A DNA stretch of 64,000 bases from Elephas maximus indicus (lineage: Eukaryota > Chordata > Mammalia > Proboscidea > Elephantidae): contig NC_064820.1 in NCBI RefSeq assembly GCF_024166365.1, positions 144,170,001 to 144,234,000 of the forward strand, read 5' to 3'. The position numbers and the translations under genes were made by a program. Every line of letters starts with the position of its first letter. The stretch's first letter is position 1. Below the pieces are notes generated by a model that saw only the letters and a program-made list of their open reading frames with translations, searched no databases and was not told the origin of the DNA. Shown piece by piece: positions 20,905 to 33,701 of this stretch.

Positions 20905-22685
20905 GGGGGCCAAGATGGCTGACTAGGTAGACACTACCTCGGATCCCTCTTGCAATAAAGCCTCTGAAAAATAAGTGAGTTGATCACATACATGACAATC
21001 TACGAACCCTGACCAACAAACACAGATTTAAAGAGTTGATCTGAGTGACAGAGACTGAGAACGAACAACTACGGGGAAGCAACGACTGTTTTCGGAGCCT
21101 GGAGCCAGCGTCCCAGCCGGGGAACCTTGGCGTGGAACTTTGGACTGGGCATAGGGGAGCTGAGCAGGACATCCTGTAAAGGTGCAAACACGGGGGCACA
21201 GCCCTACCCCCATGAACTGACCCCGGGAGGGGGCCCAGCCGGTCCACACAGGCGGCACAGCGACGCGGCTTGTGGGAGGAGAAGTCCCCGGGAGGCAGCG
21301 ACTGGTTTTGGAGCCGGGAGTACAGAGTCCCAGGCGGGGAACCTTGGTGCCGGGCTTTGGACTGAGCGCAGGGGAGCTGAGCACCACATCCTGTGATGGT
21401 GCAAACACGGGGTGTAGCCCCAGCCCCCTGAACTGACCTGGGGGGGCCCAGCCGGTCTGCGCGGGCGGCGCGGCTATGCGGCTGGCAGGAGGAGAAGTCA
21501 CCGGGAGGCAGCGACTGTTTTTGGAGCCGGGAGCGTAGCGTCCCATCCAGGGAACCTTGACGCTGGGCTTTGGACTGGCAGCGGAGGAACTGACCGTGGC
21601 TTCTGAGACAGTGCAAGCACGGGACGCGGGCCTGACCCTCGGGGTCAATCTCTACCCAGCCAGCGCACCCAGGCGACGCGCTCCTCGGGAATCTCAGATA
21701 AAACAGTCATCCCAAGCAAGATAAGTAACTTTGTCTATATTCCGGGGTGCTACTCTCTCCTGTTTTTCTGAACCCTCCCATCCCCTTCCCAGGCAGCTTC
21801 ATTAACATTGGAATGTCCTGAGCCAGAGGGAGAACTGCTCCGGTTTTTCTTATCCTTTATTTATTTATTTTTTTGGTCTTTTCCTAACCCATTCTTCTGG
21901 CCTGAGAGAAGCAACCACAAAACACCCAGGGACCAAAAATCCTTCCCTAATTGGACTAAAAACACAGAACAAGCTCCAGCCAAGTATATGTGATCCACAG
22001 TCTCGGGCTTTCATCTCTACAGGGAACAAGGTGGCTATGATAATGCAAAGGCATTTCTGATAGGGATCTGACTGCAATTGTTTTAGCGGATTTACTGGAA
22101 AGGCAAGTTTTCCAGGTCTGATATCTCTGTGTATTCAACAGAGCCCTCACTGACCTACAACAGGGAACTGAGGGCTGAAGCTCCCCCCAGACCACCTAGC
22201 CTCCTGCCTTAGGGGTCTAAGGAGGGTGACACCTACCAATCTGTAGAGGTACTTGCATTGGGGGCCTAAGATACAGCTGCAGAGCCCACCCACCAAGGTG
22301 CCTTAGGAATAGAGACACACCTACCTTACTGACACTTGGGAGAAGCCTGCCAGCATCCTGCCCCCCCTCCCCAGAGTGTGAACCCCAGTTGCTAATAGAA
22401 TCTGGTGCACACAACTATCACCACTACTTCTCAAGGTGGATAGGTGACAGGGTGCATCACACACTTGATGACCCAAAATCAGATTCTACTCAAGAATAGT
22501 GAATGGACTCAGGCATATATATCTGGTAACAGCCCAAACTAGCTGATAATAGGTCATAAGTAAGTCAAGGGCTACAACAATCAAGACAGCACAATCTAGT
22601 AGCCCATCCAAGTATATTGAAAGAAAACAAAACAAGATAAGACTCAGTGAGCAAATATAGAATAAATCACTACAATATCTTAGTG
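20905..22685 (+). promoter_or_regulatory. L1 5'UTR with tandem GC-rich monomers
   Basis: The internal promoter region of the L1. It is GC- and CpG-rich between about 21060 and 21680, with three monomer-like units of about 215 bases. The shared phrase CGACTG...GGAGCC...GGGGAACCTTG begins at 21083, 21299 and 21512. Each unit also holds CCCAGCCGGTC and a GCACAGC/GGCGGCAC segment; the third is shortened. The CAAGATGGC at 20911-20919 matches the YY1 motif that fixes L1 transcription starts. The second half (21800-22680) is A-rich and unstructured. Confidence 0.75.
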
Positions 22686-23713
22686 ATGGCTCGGAGACAG
22701 CAGTCGATATCAAACCACATAAAGAAGCAGACCATGACTGCTTCTACAACCCCCCAAACAAAAGAATCAAAATCTTTCCCAAATGAAGATACAATCCTGG
22801 AATTATCAGATACAGAATATAAAAAACTAATTTACAGAATGCTTTAAGACATCAGGGATGACCTCAGAAATGAAATAAGGCAAACTGCAGAAAAAGCCAA
22901 GGAACACACTGATAAAACTGTTGTAGAACTCAAAAAGATTATTCAAGAACATAGTGGAAAAATTAATAAGTTGCAAGAATCCATAGACAGACAGCATTCA
23001 GAAATCCAAAAGATTAACAATAAAATTACAGAATTAGACAACGCAATAGGAAGTCAGAGGAGTAGACTGGAGCAATTAGAATGCAGAGTGGGAAATCTGG
23101 AGGACCATGGAATTAACACCAACATAGCTGAAAAAAATCAGATAAAAGAATTTAAAAAAATGAAGAAACCCTAAGAATTATGTGGGACTCTATCAAGAAG
23201 AATAACTTGCGTGTGATTGGAGTCCCAGAACAGGGAGGGATAACAGAAAACACAGAGAAAATAGTTGAAGATCTGCTGACAGAAAACTTCCCTGACATCA
23301 TGGAAGACGAAAGGGTATCTATCCAAGATGCTCATCGAACCCCATTTAAGATTGATCCAAAAAGAAAAACACCAAGACATATTATCATCAAACTTGTCAA
23401 AACCAAAGATAAAGAGAAAATTTTAAAAGCAGCCAGGGATAAAAGAAAGGTCTCCTACAAGGGAGAATCAATAAGAATAAGTTCAGACTACTCAGCAGAA
23501 ACCATGCAGGCAAGAAGGCAATGGGCTGACATATATAGAGCACTGAAGGAGAAAAACTGCCAGCCAAGGATCATATATCCAGCAAAACTCTCTCTGAAAT
23601 ATGAAGGCAAAATTAAGATATTTACAGATAAACACAAGCTTAAAGAATTTGCAAAAACCAAACCAAAGCTACAAGAAATACTAAAGAAAATTGTTTGGTC
23701 AGAAAACCAATAA
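22686..23713 (+). pseudogene. L1 ORF1 (RNA-binding protein), broken
   Basis: ORF1p coats L1 RNA as a trimer. The start is taken as the ATG opening MARRQQS. An in-frame TAA at 22845 interrupts it early. The frame then continues through a coiled-coil stretch (EIQKINNKITELDNAIGSQR, near 23010-23070). A one-base shift in the A run at about 23151-23160 moves the reading frame to the RRM and C-terminal domain, which opens at 23180 with NLRVIGVPE and reaches KIVWSENQ at 23713. The total length of about 342 codons fits the family. Confidence 0.88.
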
Positions 23714-24167
23714 TATCAGATACCAACACAACACAAGGTCACAGAATAGAACATCCTGATATCAACTCAAATAGGGAAATCACAAAAACAAATTAAAATT
23801 AATTAAAAAAAAATGCTCAAAACGGGGAATCATTGAAGTCAATATGTAAAAGATCACAATAATCAAAAAGAGGGACTAAATACAGGTGGCATAGAACTGC
23901 CATATGGAGAGGGATACAAGGTGATATAGGACAATACAAGTTAGGTTTTTACTTAGAAAAATAGGGGTAAATATTAAGGTAACCACAAAGAGGTATAACA
24001 ACTCCATAACTCAAAATAAAAACCAAGAAAAACGTAACGACTCAGCAAACATAAAGTCAAATACTATGAAAATGAGGAACACACAATCTACAAAGAAAAA
24101 CGTCTCAGCACAAAAAAAGTAAGTGGAAAAATGAAGTTGTCAACAACACACATAAAAAGGCATCAAA

Positions 24168-27100
24168 ATGACAACACTAAACACTGACTTATCTATAATT
24201 ACGCTGAATGTAAATGGACTAAATGCACCAATAAAGAGACAGAGAGTCTCAGACTGGATAAAGAAACACGATCCGTCTATATGCTGCCTACAAGAGACAC
24301 ACCTTAGACATAGAGACACAAACAAACTAAAACTCAAAGGATGAAAAAAAATATATCAAGCAAACAATAAGCAAAAAAGAGCAGAAGTAGCAATATTAAT
24401 TTCTGACAAAATAGACTTTAGACTTAAATCCACCACAAAGGATAAAGAAGGACACTACATAATGATAAAAGGGACAATTGACCAGGAAGATATAACCGTA
24501 TGAAACATTTATGCACCCAAAGACAGGGCTGCAAGATACATAAATCAAATTTTAACAAAACTGAAAAGTGAGATAGACACCTCCACAATTATAGTAGGAG
24601 ACTTCAACACACCACTTTCAGACAAGGACAGGACATCCGGTAAGAAGCTCAATAGAGACACGGAAGACCTAATTACAACAATCAACCAACTTGACCTCAT
24701 TGACTTATACAGAACTCTCCACCCAACTGCTGCAAAGTATACTTTTCTAGCACACATGGAACATTCTCTAGAATAGACCATATATTAGGTCATAAAACAA
24801 ACCTTTGCAGAATTCAAAACATCGAAATATTACAAAGCATCTTCTCAGACCACAAGGCCATAAAAGTGGAAATCAATAACAGAAAAATTAGGGAAAAGAA
24901 ATCAAATAGTTGGAAAATGAACAACACCCTGCTGAAAAAAGACTGGGTTATAGAAGACATTACGGAGGGAATAAAGAAATTCATAGAATGCAACGAGAAT
25001 GAAAATACTTCCTATCAAAACCCCTGGGACACAGCAAAAGCGGTGCTCAGAGGCCAATTTATATCGATAAATGCACACATACAAAAAGAAGAAAGAGCCA
25101 AAATCAGAGAACTGTGCCGACAACTTGAACAAATAGAAAGTGAGCAACAAAAGAATCCATCAGGCACCAGAAGAAAACAAATAATAAAAATTAGAGCTGA
25201 ACTAAATGAATTAGAGAACAGAAAAACAATTGAAAGAATTAACAAAGCCAAAAGCTGGTTCTTTGAAAAAATTAACAAAATTGATAAACCATTGGCCAAA
25301 ATTGATAAACCACTGAGTAAAGAAACACAGGAAAGGAAACAAATAACCCAAATAAGAATAAGATGGGCCACATCACAACAGACCCAACTGAAATTAAAAG
25401 AATCGTATCAGATTATTACAAAAAATTGTACTCTAACAAATTTGCAAACCTAGAAGAAATGGATGAATTCCTTGAAAAACACTACCTACCTAAACTAACA
25501 GAATCAGAAGTAGAACAACTAAATAGACCCATAACAAAAAAGGAGATTGAAACGGTAATCAAAAAACTCCCAACAAAAAAAAGTCCTGGCCCTGATGGCT
25601 TTACTGCAGAGTTCTACCAAACTTTCAGAGAAGAGTTAACACCACTACTACTAAAGGTATTTCAAAGCATAGAAAATGACGGAATACTACCTAACTCATT
25701 CTATGAAGCCACCATACCCTGATTCCAAAACCAGGTAAAGACATGACAAAAAAAGAAAATTACAGACTTATATCCCTCATGAACATAAATGCAAAAATCC
25801 TCAACAAAATTCTAGCCAATAGATTCAACAACATATCCAAAAAATAATTCACCACAACCAAGTGGGATTTATACCAGGTATGCAAGGCTGGTTTAATATT
25901 AGAAAAACCATTAATGTAATCCACCACATAAAGAAAACAAAAGACAAAAACCACAGGATTTTATCAATTGATGCAGAAAAGGCATTTGACAAAGTCCAAC
26001 ACCGATTTATGATAAAAACTCTCAGCAAAATAGGAATTGAAGGAAAATTCCTCAACATAATAAAGGGCATCTATACAAAGCCAACAGCCAACATCACTCT
26101 AAATAGTGAGCGCCTGAAAGCATTTCCCTTAAGAACGGGAACCAGACAAGGATGCCCTTTATCACCGCTCTTATTCAACATTGTGCTAGAGGTCCTATCC
26201 AGAGCAATTAGGCTAGATAAAGAAATAAAGGGCATCCGGATTGGCAAGGAGGAAGTAAAATTATCTCTATTTGCAGATGACATGATCTTATACACAGAAA
26301 ACCCTAAGGAATCCTCCAGAAAACTACTGAAACTAATAGAAGAGTTTGGCAGAGTCTCAGGTTATAAGATAAACATACAAAAATCACTTGGATTCCTCTA
26401 CATCAACAAAAAGAACACCGAAGAGGAAATAACCAAATCAATACCATTCACAGTAGCCCCCAAGAAGACAAAACACTTAGGAATAAATCTTACCAAAGAT
26501 GTAAAGGACCTATACAAAGAAAACTACAAAGTACTACTACAAGAAACTAAAAAGGACCTACTCAAGTGGAAAAACATACCTTGCTCATGGATAGGCAGAC
26601 TTAACATAGTAAAAATGTCTATTCTACCAAAAGCCATCTATACATACGATGCACTTCCGATCCAAATTCCAAAGTCATTTTTTAATGTGATGGAGAAACA
26701 AATCACCAACTTCCTGTGGAAGGGAAAGAAGCCTCGGATAAGCAAAGCATTACTGAAAAAGAAGAAGAAAGTGGGAGGCCTCACTCTACCTGATTTCAGA
26801 ACCTGTTATACAGCCACAGTAGTCAAAACAGCCTGGTACTGGTACAACAACAGACACATAGACCAGTGGAACAGAATTGAGAACCCAGATATAAATTCAT
26901 CCACATATGAGCAGCTGATATTTGACAAAGGCCCAGTGTCAGTCAATTGGGGAAAAGATAGTCTTTTTAACAAATGATGCTGGCATAACTGGATATCCAT
27001 TTGCAAAAAAATGAAACAGGACCCATACCTCACACCATGCACAAAAACTAACTCCAAGTGGATCAAAGACCTAAACATAAAGACTAAAACGATAAAGATC

Positions 27101-27987
27101 ATGGAAGAAAAAATAGGGACAACATTAGGAGCCCTAATAGAAGACATAAACAGAATACAAAACATTACCAAAAATGACAAAGAGAAACCAGATAACTGGG
27201 AGCTCCTAAAAATCAAACACCTATGCTCATCTAAAGCTTCACCAAAAGAGTAAAAAGACCACCTACAGAATGGGAAAGAATTTTCAGCTATGACATCTCC
27301 AACCAGCCCCTGATCTCTAAAATCTACATGATTCTGTCAAAACTCAACCACAAAAAGACAAACAACCCAATCAAGAAGTGGGCAAAGGATATGAACATGC
27401 CCTTCACTAAAGAAGATATTCAGGCAGCTAACAGATACATGAGAAAATGCTCTCGATCATTAGCCATTAGAGAAATGCAAATTAAAACTACGATGAGATT
27501 CCATCTCACTCCAACAAGGCTGGCATTAATCCAAAAAACACAAAATAATAAATGTTGGGGAGGCTGTGGAGAGATTGGAAGTCTTATACACTGCTGGTGG
27601 GAATGTAAAATGGTACAACCACTTTGGAAATCTATCTGGCGTTATCTTAAACAGTTAGAAATAGAACTACCATACAACCCAGAAATCCCACTCCTTGGAA
27701 TATACCCTAGAGATACAAGAGCCTTTACACAAACAGATATATGCACACCCGTGTTTATTGCAGCTCTGTTTACAATAGCAAAAAGCTGGAAGCAACCAAG
27801 GTGTCCATCAACAGATGAATGGGTAAATAAATTGTGGTATATTCACACAATGGAATACTACGCATCGATAAAGAACAGTGAGGAATCTGTGAAACATTTC
27901 ATAACATGGAGGAACCTGGAAGGCATTATGCTGAGTGAAATTAGTCAGAGGCAAAAGGACAAATATTGTATAAGACCACTATTATAA
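24168..27987 (+). pseudogene. L1 ORF2 (endonuclease-reverse transcriptase), broken
   Basis: ORF2p nicks the target and primes reverse transcription. Endonuclease motifs are visible: LNVNGLN, CLQETHL and GDFNTPL. Reverse transcriptase motifs include [40 protein letters not shown] and FADD at 26270-26281. A C-terminal Cys motif C-x3-C-x7-H-x4-C lies near 27553-27606. Damage: TGA near 24342, TGA near 24501 and TGA at 26975 (in a Trp position). Frameshifts lie near 24752, 25365, 25725 and 27235, with an additional disrupted stretch near 25850. A 21-base in-frame duplication near 25275-25315 yields a doubled KIDKPL. The 3.8 kb length is normal for ORF2. Confidence 0.92.
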
Positions 27988-28037
27988 TATCTTGAGAAAT
28001 AGTATAAACTGAGAAGAACACATACTTTTGTGGTTAC

Positions 28038-28068
28038 GAGGCGGGGAGGGAGGGAGGGTGGGAGAGGG
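28038..28068 (+). other. G-rich tract in the L1 3'UTR
   Basis: Four or more runs of three to four G spaced by single bases (GGGGAGGGAGGGAGGGTGGG). Many mammalian L1 3'UTRs carry such a polypurine tract able to form a G-quadruplex. The position just after ORF2 is the usual one. Confidence 0.85.
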
Positions 28069-28996
28069 TTATTTACTGTTTAGTTAGTAGATAAGAACTT
28101 CTTTAGGTGAAGGGAAGGACAATACTCAATACATGGAAGGTCAGCTCAATTGGACTGGCCAAAAGCAAAGAAGTTTCCGGGATAAAGTGAATGCTTCAAA
28201 GGTCAGCGGAGCAAGGGCGGAGGTTTGGGGACCATGGTTTAAGGGGACTTCTAAGTCAATTGGCAAAATAATTCTATTATGAAAACATTCTGCATCGCAC
28301 TTTGAGATGTGGCGTCTGGGGTCTTAAATGCTAACAAGCAGCCATCTAAGATGCATCAATTGGTCTCAACCCACCTGGATCAAAGGAGAATGAAGAACAC
28401 CAAGGCCACACGATAACTAAGAGCCCAAGAGACAGAAAGGGCCACATGAACCAGAGACTTACATCATCCTGAGACCAGAAGAACTAGATGGTTCCCAGCC
28501 ACAAACGATGACTGCCCTGACAGGGATCACAACAGAGAACCCCTGAGGGAGCAGGAGATCAGTGGGATGCAGACCACAAATTCTCATAAAAAGACCAGAT
28601 TTAATGGTCTGACTGAGACTAGAGGAATCCCGGCGGTCATGGTCCCCAAACCTTCTGTTGGCCCAGGACAGGAACCATTCCCGAAGACAACTGATCAGAC
28701 ATGGAAGGGACTGGACAATGGGTAGGAGAGAGATGCTGATGAAGAGTGAGCTATTTGTATCAGGTGGACACTTGAGACTGTGTTGGCATCTCCTGTCTGG
28801 AGGGGGGATGGGAGGATAGAGAGAGTTGGAAGCTGGCAAAATTGTCACAAAAGGAGAGACTGGAAGGGCTGACTCACTGGTGGAAAGCAAGTGGGAGTAC
28901 AGAGTAAGGTGTATATAAACTTATATGTGACAGTCTGACTTGATTCGTAAATGTTCAGTTGAATCTCAATAAAAGTTAAAAAAAAAAAAAAAAAAA

Positions 28997-29907
28997 GAGA
29001 GACAGTGAGATGTCTCTTACTGAAAGTGACCATAAAAACATGAACCATGCACCCACAGGGCTAAGGAAAAATGATCCCTATAAGATCCCTATAGACAGGT
29101 TTAAAGGGACAAAGGGAGACAAATAAAACAAAACATAAAGTTGTTTTTCGATTTTGTTCCATGAGCCCCACTGATTTTATATTAATGTAACTGGGATTCA
29201 CTCTCTGGGTTTCAAAAAAAAAACTGAAAAAAGAATATATTGCCATGATTTTAAAAAATGGAAACAACCTTCCGTGGAGGATTGAGAAGTAAACCATTGA
29301 TCTTCAATATTTTTGCTCATATACATGTAAAACTGCACACTCTTGTGTATTTTTGGGTTGACAGCTAAAATTTTTCATCATAAGCTTAAGTAGTTTCAAA
29401 GTATGCAATTTCCTGCATACTGTAAAAACTGACATTTTCAAATAAAACTCACGCTTTTAAACGAACCCCTACTATAGCAATTATGCGCATCAACAATCGC
29501 TTTAAAAATATAATGAAAACTCTTTTTTACCTGTGGAATATTATACATGGTTTACTTTCTCTTCACACTTACAATTCCATTTCACATCTCTACCCCTCAG
29601 GAGTATATCTGAATTTGATGTATCTTTTAGGTTTGAAAGTGTTCTATCAATCACGCTATTATATTTCTCTTCAATAAAAAAATAGAAAGTGAAATTTTAA
29701 ATTTCTTATGGCTAAAAGACTGCAAGTGCTGAAACATTTTCTTATGGATTGAGGTATCATTACATTTATTAGCAATATTGGAGTATTCAAAGCAATATAA
29801 AATATATCACACATTTTTTATAATTATTAAATACGATTTTTTTACAACAGTGCATGTATTTGTTGTTAAATACTACCTCTTACTAGAATGAGACAGAGTT
29901 CAGCATC
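28997..29907. other. Spacer between two opposed L1s
   Basis: AT-rich, about 0.9 kb, no gene or nameable repeat. Confidence 0.5.
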
Positions 29908-32729
29908 AATTTTTTTTTCATTGTACTTTAAATGAAGGTTTACAGAACAAACTAGTTTATCATCAAACAGTTAGTACACACATTGTTCTACGACACTGGT
30001 TAACAACCCCATGACATGGCAACACTATCCCTTCTCAACCCTGGGTCCCCTATTACCAGCTTTCCTGTTCCCACCTGCTTTCCAGTCCCTGCCCCAGGGC
30101 TGGTGAGCCCCTTTAGTCTTGTTTTGTTCCATGGGCCTGTTCAATCTTTGGCTGAAGGATGAACCTCAGGAGTGACCTCATTACTGAGCTGAAAGGGTGT
30201 TGGGGGCCACGCTCTCAGGGTTTCTCCAGCCTCTGTCAGGCCAGCAAGTCTGGTCTTTCTTTTTGAGTTAGAATTTTGTTCTGCATTTCTCTCCAGCTCT
30301 GTCCGGGACCCTATATTGTGATCCATGTCAGAGCAGTCAGTGGTGGTAGCCGGGCACCATCTCCTTGTACTGGACTCAGTCTGGTAGAGGCCATGGTAGA
30401 TGTGGTCCATTAGTCCTTTGGCCTGATCTTTCCCTTGTGTCTTTAGTTTTCTTCATTCTTCCTTGCTCCCAAAGGGGTGAGACCAGTGGAGTATCCTAGA
30501 TGGCCACTTGAGACTTTTAAGATCCCAGACGCTGCTCACCAAAGTAGAATGTGGAACATATTCTTTATAAACTATGTTATTCCAATTAAACTAGATATTC
30601 CCCAAGATCATGCTCCCCACAGCCCTCAGCCCAGCAATTCGGTCTCTCAGGGAGCTTGGATGTGTCTATGGAGCTACCATGACCTTGCCTTCCCCAATAT
30701 TGTGTACTGTATTACCCTATTAAGTGTTTTTCCATCCCCACCCTTCCCCTCCCTTGTAATCATCAATGATTGTTTCTTTTTGTACATAAACCTTTTCATG
30801 AGTATTTACAGTAGTGGTCTCATACAATATTTGTCCTTTTGTGATCGACTTATTTCACTCAGCATAATGCCCTCCAGATTCATCCATGTTATGAGATGCT
30901 TCACAGATTCATCATTGTTATTTATCATTGCATGATACTCTATTGTGTGTATGTACCACATTTTGTTTATCCATTCATCTGTTGATGGGCATCTAGGTTG
31001 TTTCCATCTTTTTGCTACTGTGAACAATGCTTCAGTGAACATGGGTGTGCATATGTCTGTCCGTGTGCCTATTCTAATTTCTCTAGGATATATTCCTAGG
31101 GGTGGGATTGCTGGATCATATGGTATTTCTATTTCTAGCTTTCTAAGGAAGCGCCATATCATTTTTCACATGGTTGTGTCATTTTGCATTCCTACCAGCA
31201 GTGCATAAGAATTCCGATCTCCCTGAAGCCTCTCCAGCATTTGTTATTTCCTGTTTTATTGATTTGTTCCAGTAATACCGGGGGCGAGATGGTATCTCAC
31301 TGTGGTTTTGATCGGAATTTCTCTAATGGCTGGAGATCGATGGCATTTCCTCATGTGTCTGTTGGCTGCTTGAATGCCTTCTTTGGTGAAGTGTCTGTTC
31401 ATTTCCTTTGCCCATTTTTTAATTGGATTACTTGTCTCTTTGTTGTAGAGGCGTTGGATTTTCTTGTAGATTTTAGAGATTAGGTCTTTGTCTGATTCTT
31501 CGTAATAGCCAAATTTTTTTCCCAGTCTGTAGGTTCTCTTTTTACTCTTTTGACGAAGTCTTTTGATGAGCATAAGTGTTTAATTTTTAGAAGATCCCAG
31601 TTATCTAGCTTATTCCCTGGAGTTTGTGTGTTGTCGATTGTGGTTTGTATTCTGTTAACACAGTATATTAGGGCCTCTAGTGTTGATCCTCTTTTTTCTT
31701 CTATGAACTTCGTGGTTTTTGGCTTTATATTTAGGTCTTTGATCCATTTTGAGTTTGTTTTTGTATATGGTTTGAGGTATGGGTCCTGTTTCATTTTTTT
31801 TGCAGATGGACATCCAGTTTTGCCAGCCCCATTTGTTAAAAAGACTGTCTTTTCCCTATTTGATGGACTTTGGGCCCTTGTTAAAGATATGTGACCATAA
31901 GGGGTTCTTAATTCTGTTCCATTAGTCAATGTATCTGTCGTTATACTAGTACCAAGCTGTTTTGACTACTGTAGTTGTATAGTAGCTTCTGAGTTCAGGT
32001 AATGTGAGTCCTCCTACTTTATTCTTCTTCTTTAATAGTGCTTTACTTATCCGGGCTTCTTCCTTTTCCATATAAAGTTAATGATAAGTTTTTCCATCTC
32101 TTTAAACAATGTTGTTGGTATTTGGATCAGGATTGCTTTGTATTTATAAATCTCTTTGGGTAGAATTGTCATTTTCACAATGTTGAGTCTACCTATCCAT
32201 GAGCATGGTATGTTTTTCCATTTAAGTAGGTCTCTTTTGGTTTATTGCAGTAGTGTTTTGTAGTTTTCTTTGTATAAGTCTTTTACATCCCTGGTTAGAT
32301 TTATTCCCAAGTATTTTATTTTTTTAGGGGTTATTATAAATGGTATTGTTTTCCTGATTTCCTTTTCATCATTCTTTTTATTGGTGTATAAGAATCCAAC
32401 TGATTTTTGTATGTTTATCTTGTATCCTGCTGCTCTGCTGAGCCTTTCTATTAGTTCCAGTAGTTTTCTTGTGGAGTCTTTTGGGTTTTCTATGTATAGT
32501 ATCATATCATCTGCAAATAGGGGCAGTTTTACTTCTTCATTACCAATTTGGATACCCTTTATTTCTGTTTCTTGCTTTATTGCTCTAGCTAGGACTTCCA
32601 GCACAATGTTAAATAGGAGTGGTGATAAAGGGCGTCCTTGTCTTGTTCCTGTTCTCATGGGGAATGTTTTCAGCCTCTCTCCATTAAGAATGATGTTGGC
32701 TGTTAGTTTTGCATATATGCCCTTTATTA
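29908..32729 (-). mobile_element. 5'-truncated L1 (L1-B)
   Basis: Antisense L1 of 2.8 kb: T run (A tail) at the left, a 3'UTR of about 0.85 kb, then ORF2 from its C-terminus back to the middle of the reverse transcriptase. CAGCATC flanks both ends (29901-29907 and 32730-32736), a likely short target-site duplication, which sets the truncation point. The 3'UTR end differs from L1-A, so it is a different subfamily. Confidence 0.9.
30806..32729 (-). pseudogene. L1 ORF2 C-terminal half, broken
   Basis: Three open pieces in the expected order cover reverse transcriptase motif B ([13 protein letters not shown]) and motif C (FADDMILY), the middle ([10 protein letters not shown]), [11 protein letters not shown], and the C-terminus (IHTIEYHA...[14 protein letters not shown]). 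They lie in different frames and are separated by stops; an internal stretch holding the Cys motif near 31165-31260 is decayed. Confidence 0.85.
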
Positions 32730-32823
32730 CAGCATCGGTATTTTTTCAACTTTTTTTTACAGATATTGACAAAATGTTTTCACAATTATGAGTAGATGAG
32801 GCTGTAAGGAATATTGTTATTAT

Positions 32824-32849
32824 ATTGAGTGATATATATATCACTCAAT
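32824..32849. repeat. Perfect 26-base palindrome
   Basis: The sequence from ATTGAGTGATATA to TATATCACTCAAT equals its own reverse complement, with no central spacer. It sits just outside the L1-B 5' end in AT-rich DNA. No function can be assigned. Confidence 0.9.
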
Positions 32850-32907
32850 TCTTTGAACTCTTTTTCAAAGTTATATGCCAAAACTCACGTAGTGATCTTT
32901 GTTATGA

Positions 32908-33178
32908 TTAGTTGCCATTGGCTCCAACTCATGATAACCGTATGTATATACAACAAAACGTTGCCTGGTCCTGTGCCATCTTCATGATTGTTGTTTGAAT
33001 CCTTTTGTATGATTATTTTGTCAATCAGTCTCCTTGAGGGCTTCCCTTGTTTTCTATTTTACCAAACATGATTCCCTTTTCTGGGACTGGTCTTTTCTGA
33101 TGATGAGTCCAAAATAAGTAAGCCAAGTCTCTTCAACCTCTCTTCTATGGAGCATTCTGGTTGTATTTATATGTTACC
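32908..33178 (-). mobile_element. Old RTE 3'-end fragment
   Basis: It aligns by eye with the 3' ends of the other antisense RTE copies: GTTGCCATTGGCTCCAACTC, ACAACAAAACGTTGCCTGG, AGTCTCCTTGAGGGC, GGAGCATTCTGGTTGTA. It is more diverged than the copies at 34283 and 56131. Confidence 0.7.
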
Positions 33179-33701
33179 GATCTTGAAATTATCCTTTGTT
33201 GAAGGTAATGATTTGGAAATCATCTGACTTGCAAAAGAATGTGTTACCCCATCATTAGAATTACACATTTTCTCAACACAGAGAAGTATTTTAAAATGAT
33301 AAAAGATTGACAAAGATTGCTGGAGATTTTTACATCCCAGAGCAACCCACCATTTTATGACTCTCTATGACTAAGAGAGAGATTTTTACACCTTGGAGCA
33401 TTGTAACATTAAAAAATTCTCAATGAGTAGGAGGTATGCCTTCCTTTTGTAAAGTGTGAGATATAGGGCTATTGTGAAAAAGTTGGAAAATGAATGTGCA
33501 AGTCACCTTGACTGCATTCCTTTACCAGCAAATCAGTTTTAGGGAAGAATTCAGATGCAAGATGAAGATTCAGAAACTGTTGGTTTTAGAACTATCTAGG
33601 TTGTCTACCTAGCTTTTGAAAAATATTCACATACCCTTGAGAGATGCACACCTCAGTTTGAAGATCACTGACGTAAATGTTTACATCCGCTTACTACAAT
33701 T
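33179..33701. other. Intergenic, nothing recognised
   Basis: About 0.5 kb with no gene. A phrase near 33640-33670 (CTCAGTTTGAAGATCACTGA) might be the end of a MER5-type element. Confidence 0.35.

Larger units (their letters stand above)
20905..28996 (+). mobile_element. Full-length L1 LINE, defective (L1-A)
   Basis: An 8.1 kb element with all parts of a mammalian L1 in order: a 1.8 kb 5'UTR opening GGGGGCCAAGATGGCTGAC (a YY1-type CAAGATGGC site), ORF1, an inter-ORF region, ORF2, a 3'UTR with a G-rich tract, AATAAA at 28968-28973 and a 19-base A tail. Possible target-site duplications are GAGAGACCAGAGAGA (20890-20904) and GAGAGACAGTGAGA (28997-29010), imperfect. Both ORFs carry stops and frameshifts, so the copy cannot move itself. 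Its moderate decay suggests a lineage-specific rather than ancient insertion. Confidence 0.93.

Noticed and set aside
20984..21648. Long antisense reading frames of more than 200 codons in GC-rich sequence
   Set aside because: They lie in the L1 5'UTR monomers. Their repeated Pro/Ser/Arg-rich wording simply mirrors the DNA repeat, and no protein family is recognisable.
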